NCBI GenBank assembly: GCA_014656495.1
Contig: BNCN01000014.1
Location: 1 to 64,000 of the forward strand
From: Comamonas sp. KCTC 72670
Lineage (GTDB): Bacteria > Myxococcota > Myxococcia > Myxococcales > Myxococcaceae
Direction: 5' to 3'
Length of the DNA: 64,000 nt
Position numbers and translations under genes: made by a program. Under the pieces are notes generated by a model that ran no database searches, was not told the DNA's origin, and saw nothing but the letters and a program-made list of their open reading frames with translations. This document shows, piece after piece, positions 16,660 to 26,972 of the stretch (position 1 is the stretch's first letter; each line of letters begins with the position of its first letter).

Positions 16660-18189
16660 TCACGGCGTGTTCGGGAAGGCGCGCGTCGCCGCGTCGTAGT
16701 CGTTCCACCACGACTGGAGGGCCTTCATGTCCGTGGCGCGCGGCTCGTCGCCGGGGCCCGCCATGTCCAGGTAGGCGTGCAGCATGGGCCGGAAGTACGG
16801 GTGCGCGCAGCGGTCGATGATGTCCTGCGCACGCCGCCTGGGCGAGCGGATGTCCATGTTGAGCGCGTAGCCCTGCTCGGTGACGACGCACTTGATGTCG
16901 TGCTCGGTGTGGTCGATGTGCCGCACGTACGGCATGACACAGCTCACCGTGCGGCCGTCCCGCAGCCGCCGCGTGGACGGCGTGTGGACGATGCTCAGGT
17001 ACGCGTTGCGGAAGAAGTCACCCGAGCCGCCCAGCCCGTTGACGATGCGCGAGCCGTCGATGTGCGTGGAGTTGACGTGCCCGTAGATGTCCACCTCGAT
17101 GGGCGTGTTCATCGCGATGACGAAGAGGCGGGAGATGATTTCGGGGCTGTTGGACAGCCACATGGGCCGCAGCACCAGCCGGTCCTTGCTGCGCTCGAAC
17201 ATGTCGAGGAAGCGCTGGCGGCCCTCGGCGGAGAAGGACACCGCGGTGGCGGACGCGTACTCGAACTTCTGGTCGTCCTCCACGTAGCGCAGCATCCCGT
17301 CCTGGAAGACCTCGGTCCAGAAGCGGATTTTCTGGAAGGGCGACTCGTAGAGCTGGCCGATGATGGCGTTGGCCACGTTGCCCACGCCGGACTGAATCGG
17401 CGGCAGGCGCTTGCCCCACGCGTACTGCTTCTGGCAGCTCAGCAGGAAGTCGATGACGTGCTCGGCGATGCGCTTCGCCGTGTCGTCCGCGGCCTTGAAG
17501 GGCACCGGGTGGTCGGGCGTGCGGGACTCCACCACCGCCACCACCTTGCTCAGGTCGAACTCCACGTAGGGGTTGCCGATGCGGTCTCGGACGTTCACCA
17601 GCGGCAGCGGCCAGCCCACGTGCGGGTGGACGGCGGGCAGGACGATGTCGTGGAAGCCCGTGTAGTCCGGCCCGGAGGTGTTGACCTCGAGCACGATCTT
17701 CTTCGCGCGGGCCAGGGCCTCCGCGCTGATGCCCACCGACGAGGTGAGGATGACGCTGCCGTTCTTCCGGATGCGCGACACCTCGACCACGGCCACGTCG
17801 ATGTCGCCGTAGAAGCCGTACATCAGGTTGCGCGCGAAGGCGGACAGGTGGACGTCCGTGAAGTCCATCTCGCCGGCGTGGATGCGGCGCCGCGACGCGG
17901 ACGAGGACATGTAGGGACCGCGCTTGGAGATGAAGGGCGCCAGGGGGCCCTCCACGTCCTCGGACAGGGACGCGCCCGACAGCAGCGTGATGCGCGACTC
18001 CGGCGCCGTCTGGGAGAAGTGCCAGGCGAGCGCCGGGAAGAACGTCTTGGGCTCGCCCGACTTGGTGAAGCCGCTGATGGCCACGGTGTTTCCGTGGACG
18101 ACGTGCTTCACCGCCTCCTCGACGGGGACAACCTTCGCCAGCAGCGCGGCGTTCTCGATGCGGTCCTTCAGCGTGCTCGTCGCGGTCAT
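16660..18189 (-). CDS. Acetyl-CoA hydrolase / acyl-CoA:carboxylate CoA-transferase
   Basis: This 509-residue protein matches the Ach1/SCACT family: full-length two-domain CoA-transferase fold, with SGFTKSGEPKTFFPALA near the start. The catalytic glutamate is Glu293 in RFWTEVFQDGM, which forms the glutamyl-CoA intermediate in the family. Members usually move CoA between acetyl-CoA and succinate or another acid rather than simply hydrolysing it. The start is the ATG at 18189. An upstream in-frame ATG at 18234 adds only residues atypical of the family. The gene is divergent from the M3 oligopeptidase, and the TPR gene follows 10 bp downstream. Confidence 0.9.
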   Translation of the reverse strand: MTATSTLKDRIENAALLAKVVPVEEAVKHVVHGNTVAISGFTKSGEPKTFFPALAWHFSQTAPESRITLLSGASLSEDVEGPLAPFISKRGPYMSSSASRRRIHAGEMDFTDVHLSAFARNLMYGFYGDIDVAVVEVSRIRKNGSVILTSSVGISAEALARAKKIVLEVNTSGPDYTGFHDIVLPAVHPHVGWPLPLVNVRDRIGNPYVEFDLSKVVAVVESRTPDHPVPFKAADDTAKRIAEHVIDFLLSCQKQYAWGKRLPPIQSGVGNVANAIIGQLYESPFQKIRFWTEVFQDGMLRYVEDDQKFEYASATAVSFSAEGRQRFLDMFERSKDRLVLRPMWLSNSPEIISRLFVIAMNTPIEVDIYGHVNSTHIDGSRIVNGLGGSGDFFRNAYLSIVHTPSTRRLRDGRTVSCVMPYVRHIDHTEHDIKCVVTEQGYALNMDIRSPRRRAQDIIDRCAHPYFRPMLHAYLDMAGPGDEPRATDMKALQSWWNDYDAATRAFPNTP

Positions 18190-18358
18190 GGCGTCCGGGT
18201 GTAACACACCGCGTCTTGTGAGGCGCCCGGGCATTGGCCGGGAACAGGGGAGCGGGCAGGCGTGTTGGGGCGCCCGCGATTCCGTCCCCCGGTTCGTGGC
18301 GGGATGCCGTTAGTCTCCGCCCCTTCTGTTAGCCCCTTTCGTTGGGAGACCTCCCTAC

Positions 18359-20572
18359 ATGCGTAAGCTCTTCTTCGCGGGCGCGGGCATGGCCGTGCTC
18401 GCGTCCGCCGGCTGTGCGACGACCTCGCAGGAGTCCCAGGCCATGGCCACCGCGCCCCAGACGACCGCCCCCGCCGCCCCCGCCGCGGAGCAGACGAACC
18501 CGCTGCTCAAGTCGTGGGCGGGTCCCCATGGCGGCGTGCCGCCGTTCGACCAGGTGAAGGTGGGGCTGTTCAAGCCGGCGCTCGAGGCCGCGATGGACCA
18601 GACGCGCGCCGAGCTGGCGGCCATCGCCAACAACCCGGCGCCGGCCACCTTCGAGAACACGCTGGTGGCGCTGGAGGCCACGGCCAAGACGCAGGGCGAG
18701 GTGGAGACGCTCTACGGCATCTGGAGCTCGTCCATGAGCGGGCCGGAGTTCCAGGCGCTGGAGCGGGAGATGGCGCCGAAGATGGCGGCCTTCGACGATG
18801 AAATCTACCAGAACGAGGCGCTCTTCCGCCGCATCGAGGCGGTGTACCAGTCGCCCGACAAGGCGAAGCTGACGCCCGAGCAGCAGCGGCTCGCGTGGCT
18901 GCACTACACGCGCTTCGTGCGCTCCGGCGCGAAGCTGGACGCGGCGGCGAAGCAGAAGCTGGCGGCCGTCAACCAGCGGCTCGCCTCGCTCTACACGAAC
19001 TTCAGCCAGAACGTGCTCGCGGACGAGGAGGGCTACACCGTCGTCCTGGAGTCGGAGGCGGACCTGGCGGGCCTGCCGGAGTCCGTGCGCGCGGGCGCCG
19101 CCGCCGCGGCCGAGTCGCGGGGGCAGAAGGGCAAGTGGGTCATCACCAACACGCGCTCCTCCATGGAGCCGTTCCTCACGTACTCCTCGCGCCGTGATTT
19201 GCGCGAGAAGGTGTGGCGCCACTACGTCAACCGCGGTGACAACGGCGACGCGCGCGACAACAACGCCATCATCGCGGAGGTCCTCAAGCTGCGCGCCGAG
19301 CGCGCCGCGCTGCTGGGCTACAAGACGCACGCGCACTGGCGGCTGGAGAACACCATGGCCCGCACGCCCGAGCGCGCCATGGAGCTGATGGAGGCCGTCT
19401 GGAAGCCCGCGGTGGCCCGTGTCCACGAAGAGGTCAAGGACATGCAGCGCGTGGCGGACAAGGAGGGCGCGAAGCTCAAGATCGAGCCCTGGGACTACCG
19501 CTACTACGCGGAGAAGGTCCGCAAGGCGAAGTACGACCTGGACCAGAACGAGGTGAAGCCCTACCTCCAACTGGAGAAGCTGCGCGAGGGCATGTTCTGG
19601 GTGGCCGGCGAGCTGTTCGGCTTCTCCTTCACCCAGGTGAACGACGTGCCCGTCTTCCACCCCGACGTGCGCGTCTGGGAGGTGAAGGACCAGGCCAGCG
19701 GGCGGCACGTGGGCCTGTGGTACTTCGACCCGTACGCGCGCAAGGGCAAGCGCTCCGGCGCGTGGATGAACGCGTACCGCAGCCAGGAGCGGTTCCGGGG
19801 CGAGGTCACCACCATCGTCTCCAACAACTCCAACTTCGTGAAGGGCCAGCCTGGTGAGGCGGTGCTCATCAGCTGGGAGGACGCCTCCACGCTGTTCCAC
19901 GAGTTCGGCCACGCGCTGCACGGCCTCAGCTCCAACGTGACGTACCCGTCGCTGGCGGGCACGGCGGTGGCGCGCGACTACGTGGAGTTCCCCTCGCAGC
20001 TGCTGGAGCACTGGCTGTCCACGCCCGAGGTGCTCAACACCTACGCGCTGCACTACCAGACGGGCAAGCCCATCCCGCGGGCGCTGGTGGACCGCATCGA
20101 GAAGGCCGCGACGTTCAACCAGGGCTTCGCGACGGTGGAGTACCTGGCCAGCGCGCTGGTGGACATGAAGCTGCACCTGGCGGGCGCCACGCCCATCGAC
20201 GCGGACGCCTTCGAGCGCGATACGCTCAACGCGCTGGGCATGCCGAAGGAGATCGTCATGCGCCACCGCACGCCGCAGTTCGGCCACGTGTTCGCGGGGG
20301 ACGGGTACTCGGCGGGCTACTACAGCTACCTGTGGTCGGACACGCTGACGGCGGACGCCTTCGAGCGCTTCACGGAGGGCAAGGGCGCCTACGACAAGGA
20401 CGTGGCCGCGCTCCTGCGCCAGCACGTCTTCTCCGTGGGCAACACCCTGGACCCGGCGGACGCGTACCGCGCCTTCCGGGGCCGTGAGGCGGGCATCCAG
20501 GCGCTGATGCGCAAGCGCGGCTTCCCCGTGCCGGGCGCGCAGCCCGCGGCCGCGAAGAAGGCCGCGAAGTAG
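18359..20572 (+). CDS. M3-family oligopeptidase lipoprotein (peptidyl-dipeptidase Dcp-like)
   Basis: This 737-residue protein has a lipoprotein signal peptide (lipobox ASAGC, Cys19), followed by a full M3 thimet-oligopeptidase-type fold. The zinc site is visible as FHEFGHALHG, with His514, Glu515 and His518, and the third ligand region DYVEFPSQ with Glu543. M3 enzymes cut short peptides. The signal peptide puts this one in the periplasm or outer membrane, consistent with a predatory, proteolytic lifestyle. A short Lys/Ala-rich tail ends the protein. It is convergent with thiD, with 20 bp between the stops. Confidence 0.9.
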   Translation: MRKLFFAGAGMAVLASAGCATTSQESQAMATAPQTTAPAAPAAEQTNPLLKSWAGPHGGVPPFDQVKVGLFKPALEAAMDQTRAELAAIANNPAPATFENTLVALEATAKTQGEVETLYGIWSSSMSGPEFQALEREMAPKMAAFDDEIYQNEALFRRIEAVYQSPDKAKLTPEQQRLAWLHYTRFVRSGAKLDAAAKQKLAAVNQRLASLYTNFSQNVLADEEGYTVVLESEADLAGLPESVRAGAAAAAESRGQKGKWVITNTRSSMEPFLTYSSRRDLREKVWRHYVNRGDNGDARDNNAIIAEVLKLRAERAALLGYKTHAHWRLENTMARTPERAMELMEAVWKPAVARVHEEVKDMQRVADKEGAKLKIEPWDYRYYAEKVRKAKYDLDQNEVKPYLQLEKLREGMFWVAGELFGFSFTQVNDVPVFHPDVRVWEVKDQASGRHVGLWYFDPYARKGKRSGAWMNAYRSQERFRGEVTTIVSNNSNFVKGQPGEAVLISWEDASTLFHEFGHALHGLSSNVTYPSLAGTAVARDYVEFPSQLLEHWLSTPEVLNTYALHYQTGKPIPRALVDRIEKAATFNQGFATVEYLASALVDMKLHLAGATPIDADAFERDTLNALGMPKEIVMRHRTPQFGHVFAGDGYSAGYYSYLWSDTLTADAFERFTEGKGAYDKDVAALLRQHVFSVGNTLDPADAYRAFRGREAGIQALMRKRGFPVPGAQPAAAKKAAK

Positions 20573-20592
20573 CGCCCGGCGGTGGGCCCGGG

Positions 20593-21411
<819 letters not shown>

Positions 21412-21451
21412 GGTGCGGGAGCGGGCGCCCCGCCGCCAGTGCTTCGAGCGC

Positions 21452-23239
21452 TCACGGGTCCAGGAAGGCGTGTTTCACCGCGTCCATCAGCGGGTCCCGG
21501 TGCCCGTTCTCCGGCTCGAGGAAGTGCCCCTGGCTGAGGGTCCAGATGATGGCGCCGCCCAGGTTCTTCTCCCGCGCGTACGCGCCCTTCACCGCGAGCG
21601 AGCGCGGGTCTTCATAGGAGACGTAGTTGCACAGCCCCGGGCCGTGGCCGTCGGGGAACGAGAGGTAGGGCACCTGGGCCTCGTCGTCCCACCGGTCGGC
21701 GTCCGCCCGGTAGTAGTGCGTCATGATGTTGGTGTAGCTCATGAAGTTGTCGCTCTGGCCCTCGAACACGCCCTCGCGGCCGTCCAGCGGCGTGTGCGGC
21801 TCCGTCACACCGCCCCAGCACGTCCCGAAGAAGCCGATGCCCAGGCCCAGCCGCCCCGCGGGGACGCCCGCCTCCAGGTAGCCCTCCACGGAGTGCGAGA
21901 CGGAGGTGGGGTGGAACTGGGAGTGCCCGTAGAGCGGGCTGGAGTGCCAGCTCTCCCAGCCGCCCCAGTGCCCGCTCATCTTGTAGGACATGATGTTGAG
22001 CTGGTCGACGCGGGAGGCCAGCTGCTTCATGAAGTCGGCCCGGTACCGGCTCATGGGGAAGTTGGAGTTCAGCCAGTCCACCGGCACCGTGAGGATGATG
22101 CCGGGGCGGGCCGCGCGCAGGCCATCCAGCAGCGCCAGCAGCGGCTCGCCGTCGTCGGGCTGCGGGGGCGCGCCCTCCGGGATGTCCGCGGCCAGGATGA
22201 TGGGCTCCCAGTCGACGTCGATGCCGTCGTAGCCCAGCTCGTCCATCAACTGGATGAGGTTGCGGATGAAGTGCGCGCGCTGGGCCTGGGACGCGGCGTG
22301 GATGAAGTTCTGGTGCTCGCCGAAGCCGCCCAGCATGAGCAGGGCCTTGCGCCCTTGCTGGTGCGCGCGCGCCGCCAGGGCCTTGGCCATGGCGCGTCCG
22401 TGGCGCTCGTCGATGTTGGCGTCGAAGTTCGCGTTCAGCGTGCCGTTGGGGTTCGGCTTCACGCGGCCCACGACGAGGTGCGTGAGGCCCGTCACGTCCA
22501 CCGCGTCCACCGGCTGCATCCACAGCTGGTAGCCCACGAAGTAGCCCGTCACCCAGTCGGTGGGCTCGCCACCGGCGCGGGTCTGCACGGTGGCGGTGGC
22601 GATGGGCCCCTCGCCCTGCGCGTTGGTGGCGGCCACGGTGATGCGGTACGGAACGCCGTTGACCAGCCCGGGGAGGACGGCGCTCGCGGCGGGCGCGTCC
22701 ACCGTCACCGAGACATTGCCGGGCGACGCGGTGAGCCGGTACTGAAGCAGCGGCCGGCCGCCGTAGCTCGCGGGGGCCAGCCAGCTCACGAAGGCGTGCC
22801 CGTTGCCCGGCGTGGCGCGCACGGAGCGGGGCTGGCCCGGCACGGTGGGGTTCGGAATCGACATTCCGGGCTGCGGCGTCACTAGCTCCGTCTGCACCGA
22901 GGCCGGGCCCTCGCCGTTGATGTTCACCGCCGACACCTTGAAGGTGTACGCGAAGCCGTTGTGGAGGCCGCGCACCGTGGCCTGGAACTGGTCCGACGTG
23001 ACGATGGCGCCGCCGCACGCGGGCTCGCACCGCACGATGTAGTACATGAGCGGGTGGCCGCCGTCCCGCGACGGGGGCTGCCACGTCACCAGGGCCTCGG
23101 CGTCCGCGGCCTGGGCCGCCGCGCTGTGCGGGGCCTCGGGGAGCCCGGGGCCCTCTGTCTGGCCGCCCAGGCACGCGGCCAATGTCCCCACCATCAGGCC
23201 GAGCCCGAGCTGCTTCCACACCGCGGATGCATTCCCCAC
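21452..23239 (-). CDS. GH18 chitinase-like lipoprotein with two fibronectin type III domains
   Basis: The protein is 595 residues from a GTG at 23239 with AGGGGG 6 nt upstream; the frame stays open far upstream but only in non-coding sequence. It has a signal peptide with lipobox LAAC (Cys23) and two fibronectin type III domains at about 30-121 and 134-222. The GH18 barrel runs from about 228, with the catalytic signature DGIDVDWE at 338-345 and Glu345 as the acid. GH18 enzymes cleave chitin or related GlcNAc polymers; the surface location suits degradation of fungal or bacterial walls. FnIII modules between anchor and barrel act as spacers. Confidence 0.88.
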   Translation of the reverse strand: MGNASAVWKQLGLGLMVGTLAACLGGQTEGPGLPEAPHSAAAQAADAEALVTWQPPSRDGGHPLMYYIVRCEPACGGAIVTSDQFQATVRGLHNGFAYTFKVSAVNINGEGPASVQTELVTPQPGMSIPNPTVPGQPRSVRATPGNGHAFVSWLAPASYGGRPLLQYRLTASPGNVSVTVDAPAASAVLPGLVNGVPYRITVAATNAQGEGPIATATVQTRAGGEPTDWVTGYFVGYQLWMQPVDAVDVTGLTHLVVGRVKPNPNGTLNANFDANIDERHGRAMAKALAARAHQQGRKALLMLGGFGEHQNFIHAASQAQRAHFIRNLIQLMDELGYDGIDVDWEPIILAADIPEGAPPQPDDGEPLLALLDGLRAARPGIILTVPVDWLNSNFPMSRYRADFMKQLASRVDQLNIMSYKMSGHWGGWESWHSSPLYGHSQFHPTSVSHSVEGYLEAGVPAGRLGLGIGFFGTCWGGVTEPHTPLDGREGVFEGQSDNFMSYTNIMTHYYRADADRWDDEAQVPYLSFPDGHGPGLCNYVSYEDPRSLAVKGAYAREKNLGGAIIWTLSQGHFLEPENGHRDPLMDAVKHAFLDP

Positions 23240-23428
23240 TGCACACCCCCTGCGACGATCCGCGTCATGTACACGACTTATGTTTCGTGGTGAAGTTGGA
23301 AAATATTCACAATGCTGTAAACCGTTGAATCCGAGAAAACGGGCCTGTCCTCCAGGGCGTCTCGGGAGAAACCGGGGGCGCCGGGCGGCGTTTGCTACCG
23401 TGGTGCGTCCCTTCCTCGAGTCTCGCCG
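23240..23428. promoter_or_regulatory. AT-richer divergent promoter region
   Basis: This 189-bp gap between the GH18 and M20 genes holds a conspicuously AT-rich block at about 23270-23335, including GGAAAATATTCACAATG, in otherwise very GC-rich DNA. It must contain both divergent promoters. I cannot fix hexamers with confidence. Confidence 0.4.
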
Positions 23429-24889
23429 ATGAAACGCATCCTCCTGTCGTTGCTCGCCGTCGTCGTTGTCCTCGCGGGGGTCCTTCTCACGAAGGCGGCC
23501 CGCTTCACCTCGCGGCAGGTGCAGCCGGAGCCGGCCGCGCCCTTCACCGTGGACGCGAACGCGGCGGCGGAGCGGCTGGGCGGCGCGCTGCGGTTGAAGA
23601 CGCTGGCCGCGTCCGAGGGGAAGCCGGCGGAGGATGCGGCCTTCGTCGCGCTGCACGCGTACATCCAGGAGCAGTACCCCCGCATCCACCAGACGCTGAA
23701 GCGCGAGCCGGTGGGGGCGCACTCGGTGATGTACACGTGGGCGGGCTCGGACGCGTCGCTGCGGCCGGCGATGCTGCTGGGGCACCTGGATGTGGTGCCC
23801 GTGGAGCCCGGCACGGAGGCGTCCTGGACGCATCCGCCGTACAGCGGCCGGGTGGCGGACGGCTACGTCTGGGGCCGGGGCGCGCTGGACGACAAGGGCA
23901 GCGTCTTCGGCATCCTGGAGTCGGTGGAGGCGCTGCTCGCGGCGGGCTTCCAGCCCCGGCGCACGGTGCTGCTCGCCTTCGGTGGGGACGAGGAGGTGGG
24001 CGGGCACGCGGGCGCGGAGACGCTGGCGAAGCAGCTGCGCGAGCGGGGCGTGACGCTGGAGTCCGTGCTGGATGAAGGCGGGATGATTGTGTCGGGCACC
24101 GTGCCCGGCGTGGCCTCGCCGGTGGCGCTGGTGGGCGTGTCGGAGAAGGGCTTCGCCAGCGCGGAGCTCATCGTGAACGGCGAGGGCGGCCACTCGTCCA
24201 TGCCGCCGCCCCAGACGGCCGTGGGGGTGCTGAGCCGCGCCATCTCCCGGCTGGAGGACGCGCCCATGCCCGCGCACCTGCGCGGCGGCAGCCGGGCCCT
24301 GTTCGAGTTCACCGGGCCGGAGATGGGCTTGGGCATGCGGGTGCTCTTCGCCAACCTGTGGTTGTTCGAGCCGCTGGTGCTGCGCCAGCTCACCGCGAAG
24401 GCCACCACCAACGCGGCGGTGCGCACGACGACGGCGGCCACCATGTTCGAGGGCAGCGAGCGCGACAACGTCCTGCCCGCCCGCGCCCGCGCGGTGGTGA
24501 ACTTCCGCATCCTGCCCGGGGACTCCGTGGAGCGCGTGCTCGAGCACGTGCGCGGCGTGGTGGATGACCCGCGGGTGAAGGTCAGCACGCTGGGGTTCAT
24601 CAGCGAGCCCTCGCCGGTGTCGCGCACGGATTCGGAGGCGTGGACCCAGCTCCAGCGCAGCGTGCGCCAGGTGTTCCCCGACGTCGTCGTGGCACCGTAC
24701 CTCATGCTGGGCGCGTCCGACTCGCGCTACTTCACCGGGCTGAGCGAGAACGTCTATCGCTTCATGCCCCTGCGCCTGGACAGCGCCGACCTGTCACGAC
24801 TTCATGGCAAGGACGAGCGCGTCTCCGTGGAGGGCTACGCGGACGCCGTCCGTTTCTACGCCCAATACGTCCGCAACGTCGCGAACTGA
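23429..24889 (+). CDS. M20-family peptidase (PM20D1/carboxypeptidase S-like), membrane anchored
   Basis: This 486-residue protein begins with one transmembrane segment (about 4-24). The M20 di-zinc signature follows: LLGHLDVVPVEP, then RGALDDKGS with the bridging Asp, then GGDEEVGGHAG with the Glu pair (catalytic base and ligand). A dimerisation lid domain and a C-terminal His region complete the fold. The length and N-terminal anchor fit the PM20D1/CPS1 branch, which removes C-terminal or N-acyl amino acids outside the cytoplasm. The substrate is unknown. It is divergent from the chitinase-like gene. Confidence 0.88.
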   Translation: MKRILLSLLAVVVVLAGVLLTKAARFTSRQVQPEPAAPFTVDANAAAERLGGALRLKTLAASEGKPAEDAAFVALHAYIQEQYPRIHQTLKREPVGAHSVMYTWAGSDASLRPAMLLGHLDVVPVEPGTEASWTHPPYSGRVADGYVWGRGALDDKGSVFGILESVEALLAAGFQPRRTVLLAFGGDEEVGGHAGAETLAKQLRERGVTLESVLDEGGMIVSGTVPGVASPVALVGVSEKGFASAELIVNGEGGHSSMPPPQTAVGVLSRAISRLEDAPMPAHLRGGSRALFEFTGPEMGLGMRVLFANLWLFEPLVLRQLTAKATTNAAVRTTTAATMFEGSERDNVLPARARAVVNFRILPGDSVERVLEHVRGVVDDPRVKVSTLGFISEPSPVSRTDSEAWTQLQRSVRQVFPDVVVAPYLMLGASDSRYFTGLSENVYRFMPLRLDSADLSRLHGKDERVSVEGYADAVRFYAQYVRNVAN

Positions 24890-25048
24890 GGGCGCGGCGC
24901 GCTTCGGGCTTTCTGCGAAAATGGTGTTTCGGTCGCAGTTATCATGAATGCAAATGTGTGCACCGCGCGGGGAGGGCCTGGAAAGTCCGTTCCGCCTGCA
25001 CATCTGTGCACCGTCTGCACCTTGTCTGCGACCAATGGACATGACGCG

Positions 25049-25077
25049 TTGACAGGCGTGCGAAGCAATTTCAGCAT
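25049..25077 (+). promoter_or_regulatory. Candidate promoter of the DUF4215/fibro-slime gene
   Basis: A perfect TTGACA (25049-25054) is followed after 17 nt by CAGCAT (25072-25077), a poor -10 match. A start site about 7 nt further on would fall almost at the ATG (25086). That ATG has no Shine-Dalgarno sequence, so the mRNA could be nearly leaderless. Confidence 0.35.
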
Positions 25078-25085
25078 TTGCTTCT

Positions 25086-26843
25086 ATGGTGAACCCCCCT
25101 CGCGGAACACGGCTGGCGAGCGCGTTGCTCGCATCTCTTTTTTTCACGTTGGTCGCATGTAACGGCGGGGGAGGGTCGGCGAAGCCAGATGCCGGCACGG
25201 ACCCGGTGCACGACGGTTCCACGCCGGATGACGGCGGCGTGTTGACCTGCGGTGACGGTCAGCGCCAGGAAGGCGAGACCTGTGACGACGGCAACCGGGT
25301 GAGCGGTGACGGCTGCGACTCGGACTGTCAGATCGAGGGTGGCTACCTCTGCGAGACGCCGGGCCAGCCGTGCGTGCGCCTGGTGAACTGCGGCAACGGC
25401 GTCGTCGAGGACGGCGAGCAGTGCGACGACCGGAACCTCATCAGCGGTGACGGGTGCGACGGAAGCTGCCGCGTCGAGCCGGGCTGGGCGTGCCCGGAGC
25501 AGGGCGGCCGGTGCCGCGCGGCGGCGTGTGGTGACGGCATCATCGCCGGTGACGAGGAGTGCGAGGACGGCAACACGGCGAACGGCGACGGCTGCAACGA
25601 GTTCTGCCGACTCGAGGACGGTTGGAAGTGCCCGCCGGGTGAGCCGTGCAGCCGCACCACGTGCGGCGACGGCATCGTCGAGGGCACCGAGCAGTGCGAC
25701 GACGGCAACACCGTGATGGGTGACGGCTGCTCGCCGCTGTGCACCAAGGAGCCCCGCTGCGTCGACGGCGTCTGCGAGGAGACGTGCGGCGACGGCATCA
25801 TCCTCCCCGGCAGCACCGTGGAGCAGTGCGACGACGGCAACACGCGCGCCAACGACGGCTGCTCGCCGGATTGCAAGCTGGAGGAGGGCTTCGCGTGCGT
25901 GCTCATCGAGCAGGAGCCGCCGGCGCAGGTGTCCATCCCCGTCGTCTACCGTGACTTCCGCGGGTGGGACCTGCAGGCCGGCAACGGCGTGCCCCGGGGC
26001 CACGAGGACTTCCAGAACCGGAACGCGGGCCGGGAGAACGGCATCGTCCAGAACCGGCTCGATGCCAATGGCCGCCCCGTCTACGCGAAGGAGGGCCAGA
26101 CGTCGCCCAACACCAGCAACCGGGCCAACTTCGACCAGTGGTACAAGGAGGTCCCCAACGTCAACAAGACCATCGTCAGCACCTTCGTGCTGAACCAGTT
26201 GGGCAACACCGGCACGTACGAGTTCGACCAGGACGCGTTCTTTCCGCTCGACCGTCCGGACTTGTTCCCCTTCGGCTGGGTGGCCGCGGGCCATGAGCGG
26301 ACGCGCTCCGACCTCACGAACACGCAGCGTAACTTCCACTTCACCAGCGAGGCCCGCTACTGGTTCGAGTACAAGGGCAGCGAGGTGCTGACGTTCCGCG
26401 GCGACGACGACGTGTGGGTGTTCGTCAACGGCCGGCTGGCGCTGGACCTGGGCGGTGTGCACGGTCCGGAGTCCGGCACCATCAACATGGCGAACCAGGC
26501 GAACGCGCTGGGGCTGCGGCTGGGCGGCATCTACGAGGTGGTCGTGTTCCAGGCCGAGCGCCACACCTCTGGCTCCTCCTACCGCCTCACGCTCAGCAAC
26601 TTCCTCACGGCCCGCTCCGAGTGCTCCGCCACCTGCGGCAACGAGGTCGTGGACGACGGCGAGGACTGCGACGATGGCTTCGCGGGTAACACGGGCGAGT
26701 ACGGCATGTGCGGCCGCAACTGCCTCTGGGGCCCGCGCTGCGGCGACGGCATCACGCAGGAGGAGTTCGGCGAGGAGTGCGACGACGGCAACACCGTCAG
26801 CCGCGACGGCTGCAGCTCCACCTGCAAGCTGGAGATTGGCTGA
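25086..26843 (+). CDS. Secreted lipoprotein with DUF4215 cysteine repeats flanking a fibro-slime domain
   Basis: This 585-residue protein has a lipoprotein signal peptide (TLVAC, Cys25). Five cysteine-rich repeats of the form CGDG-x-E-x-CDDGN-x-GDGC-x-C (DUF4215, the myxobacterial disulfide repeat) fill about residues 55-275. A fibro-slime-type beta domain follows (about 285-520), with its hallmark FRGDDDVWVFVNGRLALDLG. Two more cysteine repeats end the protein. Fibro-slime domains occur in cellulosome-associated fibre proteins and Dictyostelium prespore proteins and are thought to bind carbohydrate or calcium, by resemblance to PA14. A surface adhesion or matrix role is inferred. The initiating ATG lacks a ribosome-binding site, but the signal peptide requires a start here. 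Confidence 0.87.
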   Translation: MVNPPRGTRLASALLASLFFTLVACNGGGGSAKPDAGTDPVHDGSTPDDGGVLTCGDGQRQEGETCDDGNRVSGDGCDSDCQIEGGYLCETPGQPCVRLVNCGNGVVEDGEQCDDRNLISGDGCDGSCRVEPGWACPEQGGRCRAAACGDGIIAGDEECEDGNTANGDGCNEFCRLEDGWKCPPGEPCSRTTCGDGIVEGTEQCDDGNTVMGDGCSPLCTKEPRCVDGVCEETCGDGIILPGSTVEQCDDGNTRANDGCSPDCKLEEGFACVLIEQEPPAQVSIPVVYRDFRGWDLQAGNGVPRGHEDFQNRNAGRENGIVQNRLDANGRPVYAKEGQTSPNTSNRANFDQWYKEVPNVNKTIVSTFVLNQLGNTGTYEFDQDAFFPLDRPDLFPFGWVAAGHERTRSDLTNTQRNFHFTSEARYWFEYKGSEVLTFRGDDDVWVFVNGRLALDLGGVHGPESGTINMANQANALGLRLGGIYEVVVFQAERHTSGSSYRLTLSNFLTARSECSATCGNEVVDDGEDCDDGFAGNTGEYGMCGRNCLWGPRCGDGITQEEFGEECDDGNTVSRDGCSSTCKLEIG

Positions 26844-26873
26844 TTCCGTGGTCCTGACGTGACAGGTGAGGCG

Positions 26874-26910
26874 CCGCTCCGGAGGAGAACCTCTTCCGGA
26901 GCGGGGCTTC
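26874..26910 (+). terminator. Probable terminator after the fibro-slime gene
   Basis: CCGCTCCGGA (26874-26883) and TCCGGAGCGG (26895-26904) form a perfect 10-bp stem with an 11-nt loop, 31 bp beyond the stop codon. The sequence after it has only two T residues, so the U-tract is poor. Confidence 0.55.
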
Positions 26911-26972
26911 CCTGGGAATGAGGGAGCAGGCAGCCTCTCCTGGCCGGGCGTCTGTTATCGTCCGCGCGCCCC

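Noticed and set aside
21412-21451. TPP riboswitch for thiD
   Set aside because: Only 40 bp precede thiD before the neighbouring gene, too short for the aptamer, and no conserved TPP-box sequence is visible.
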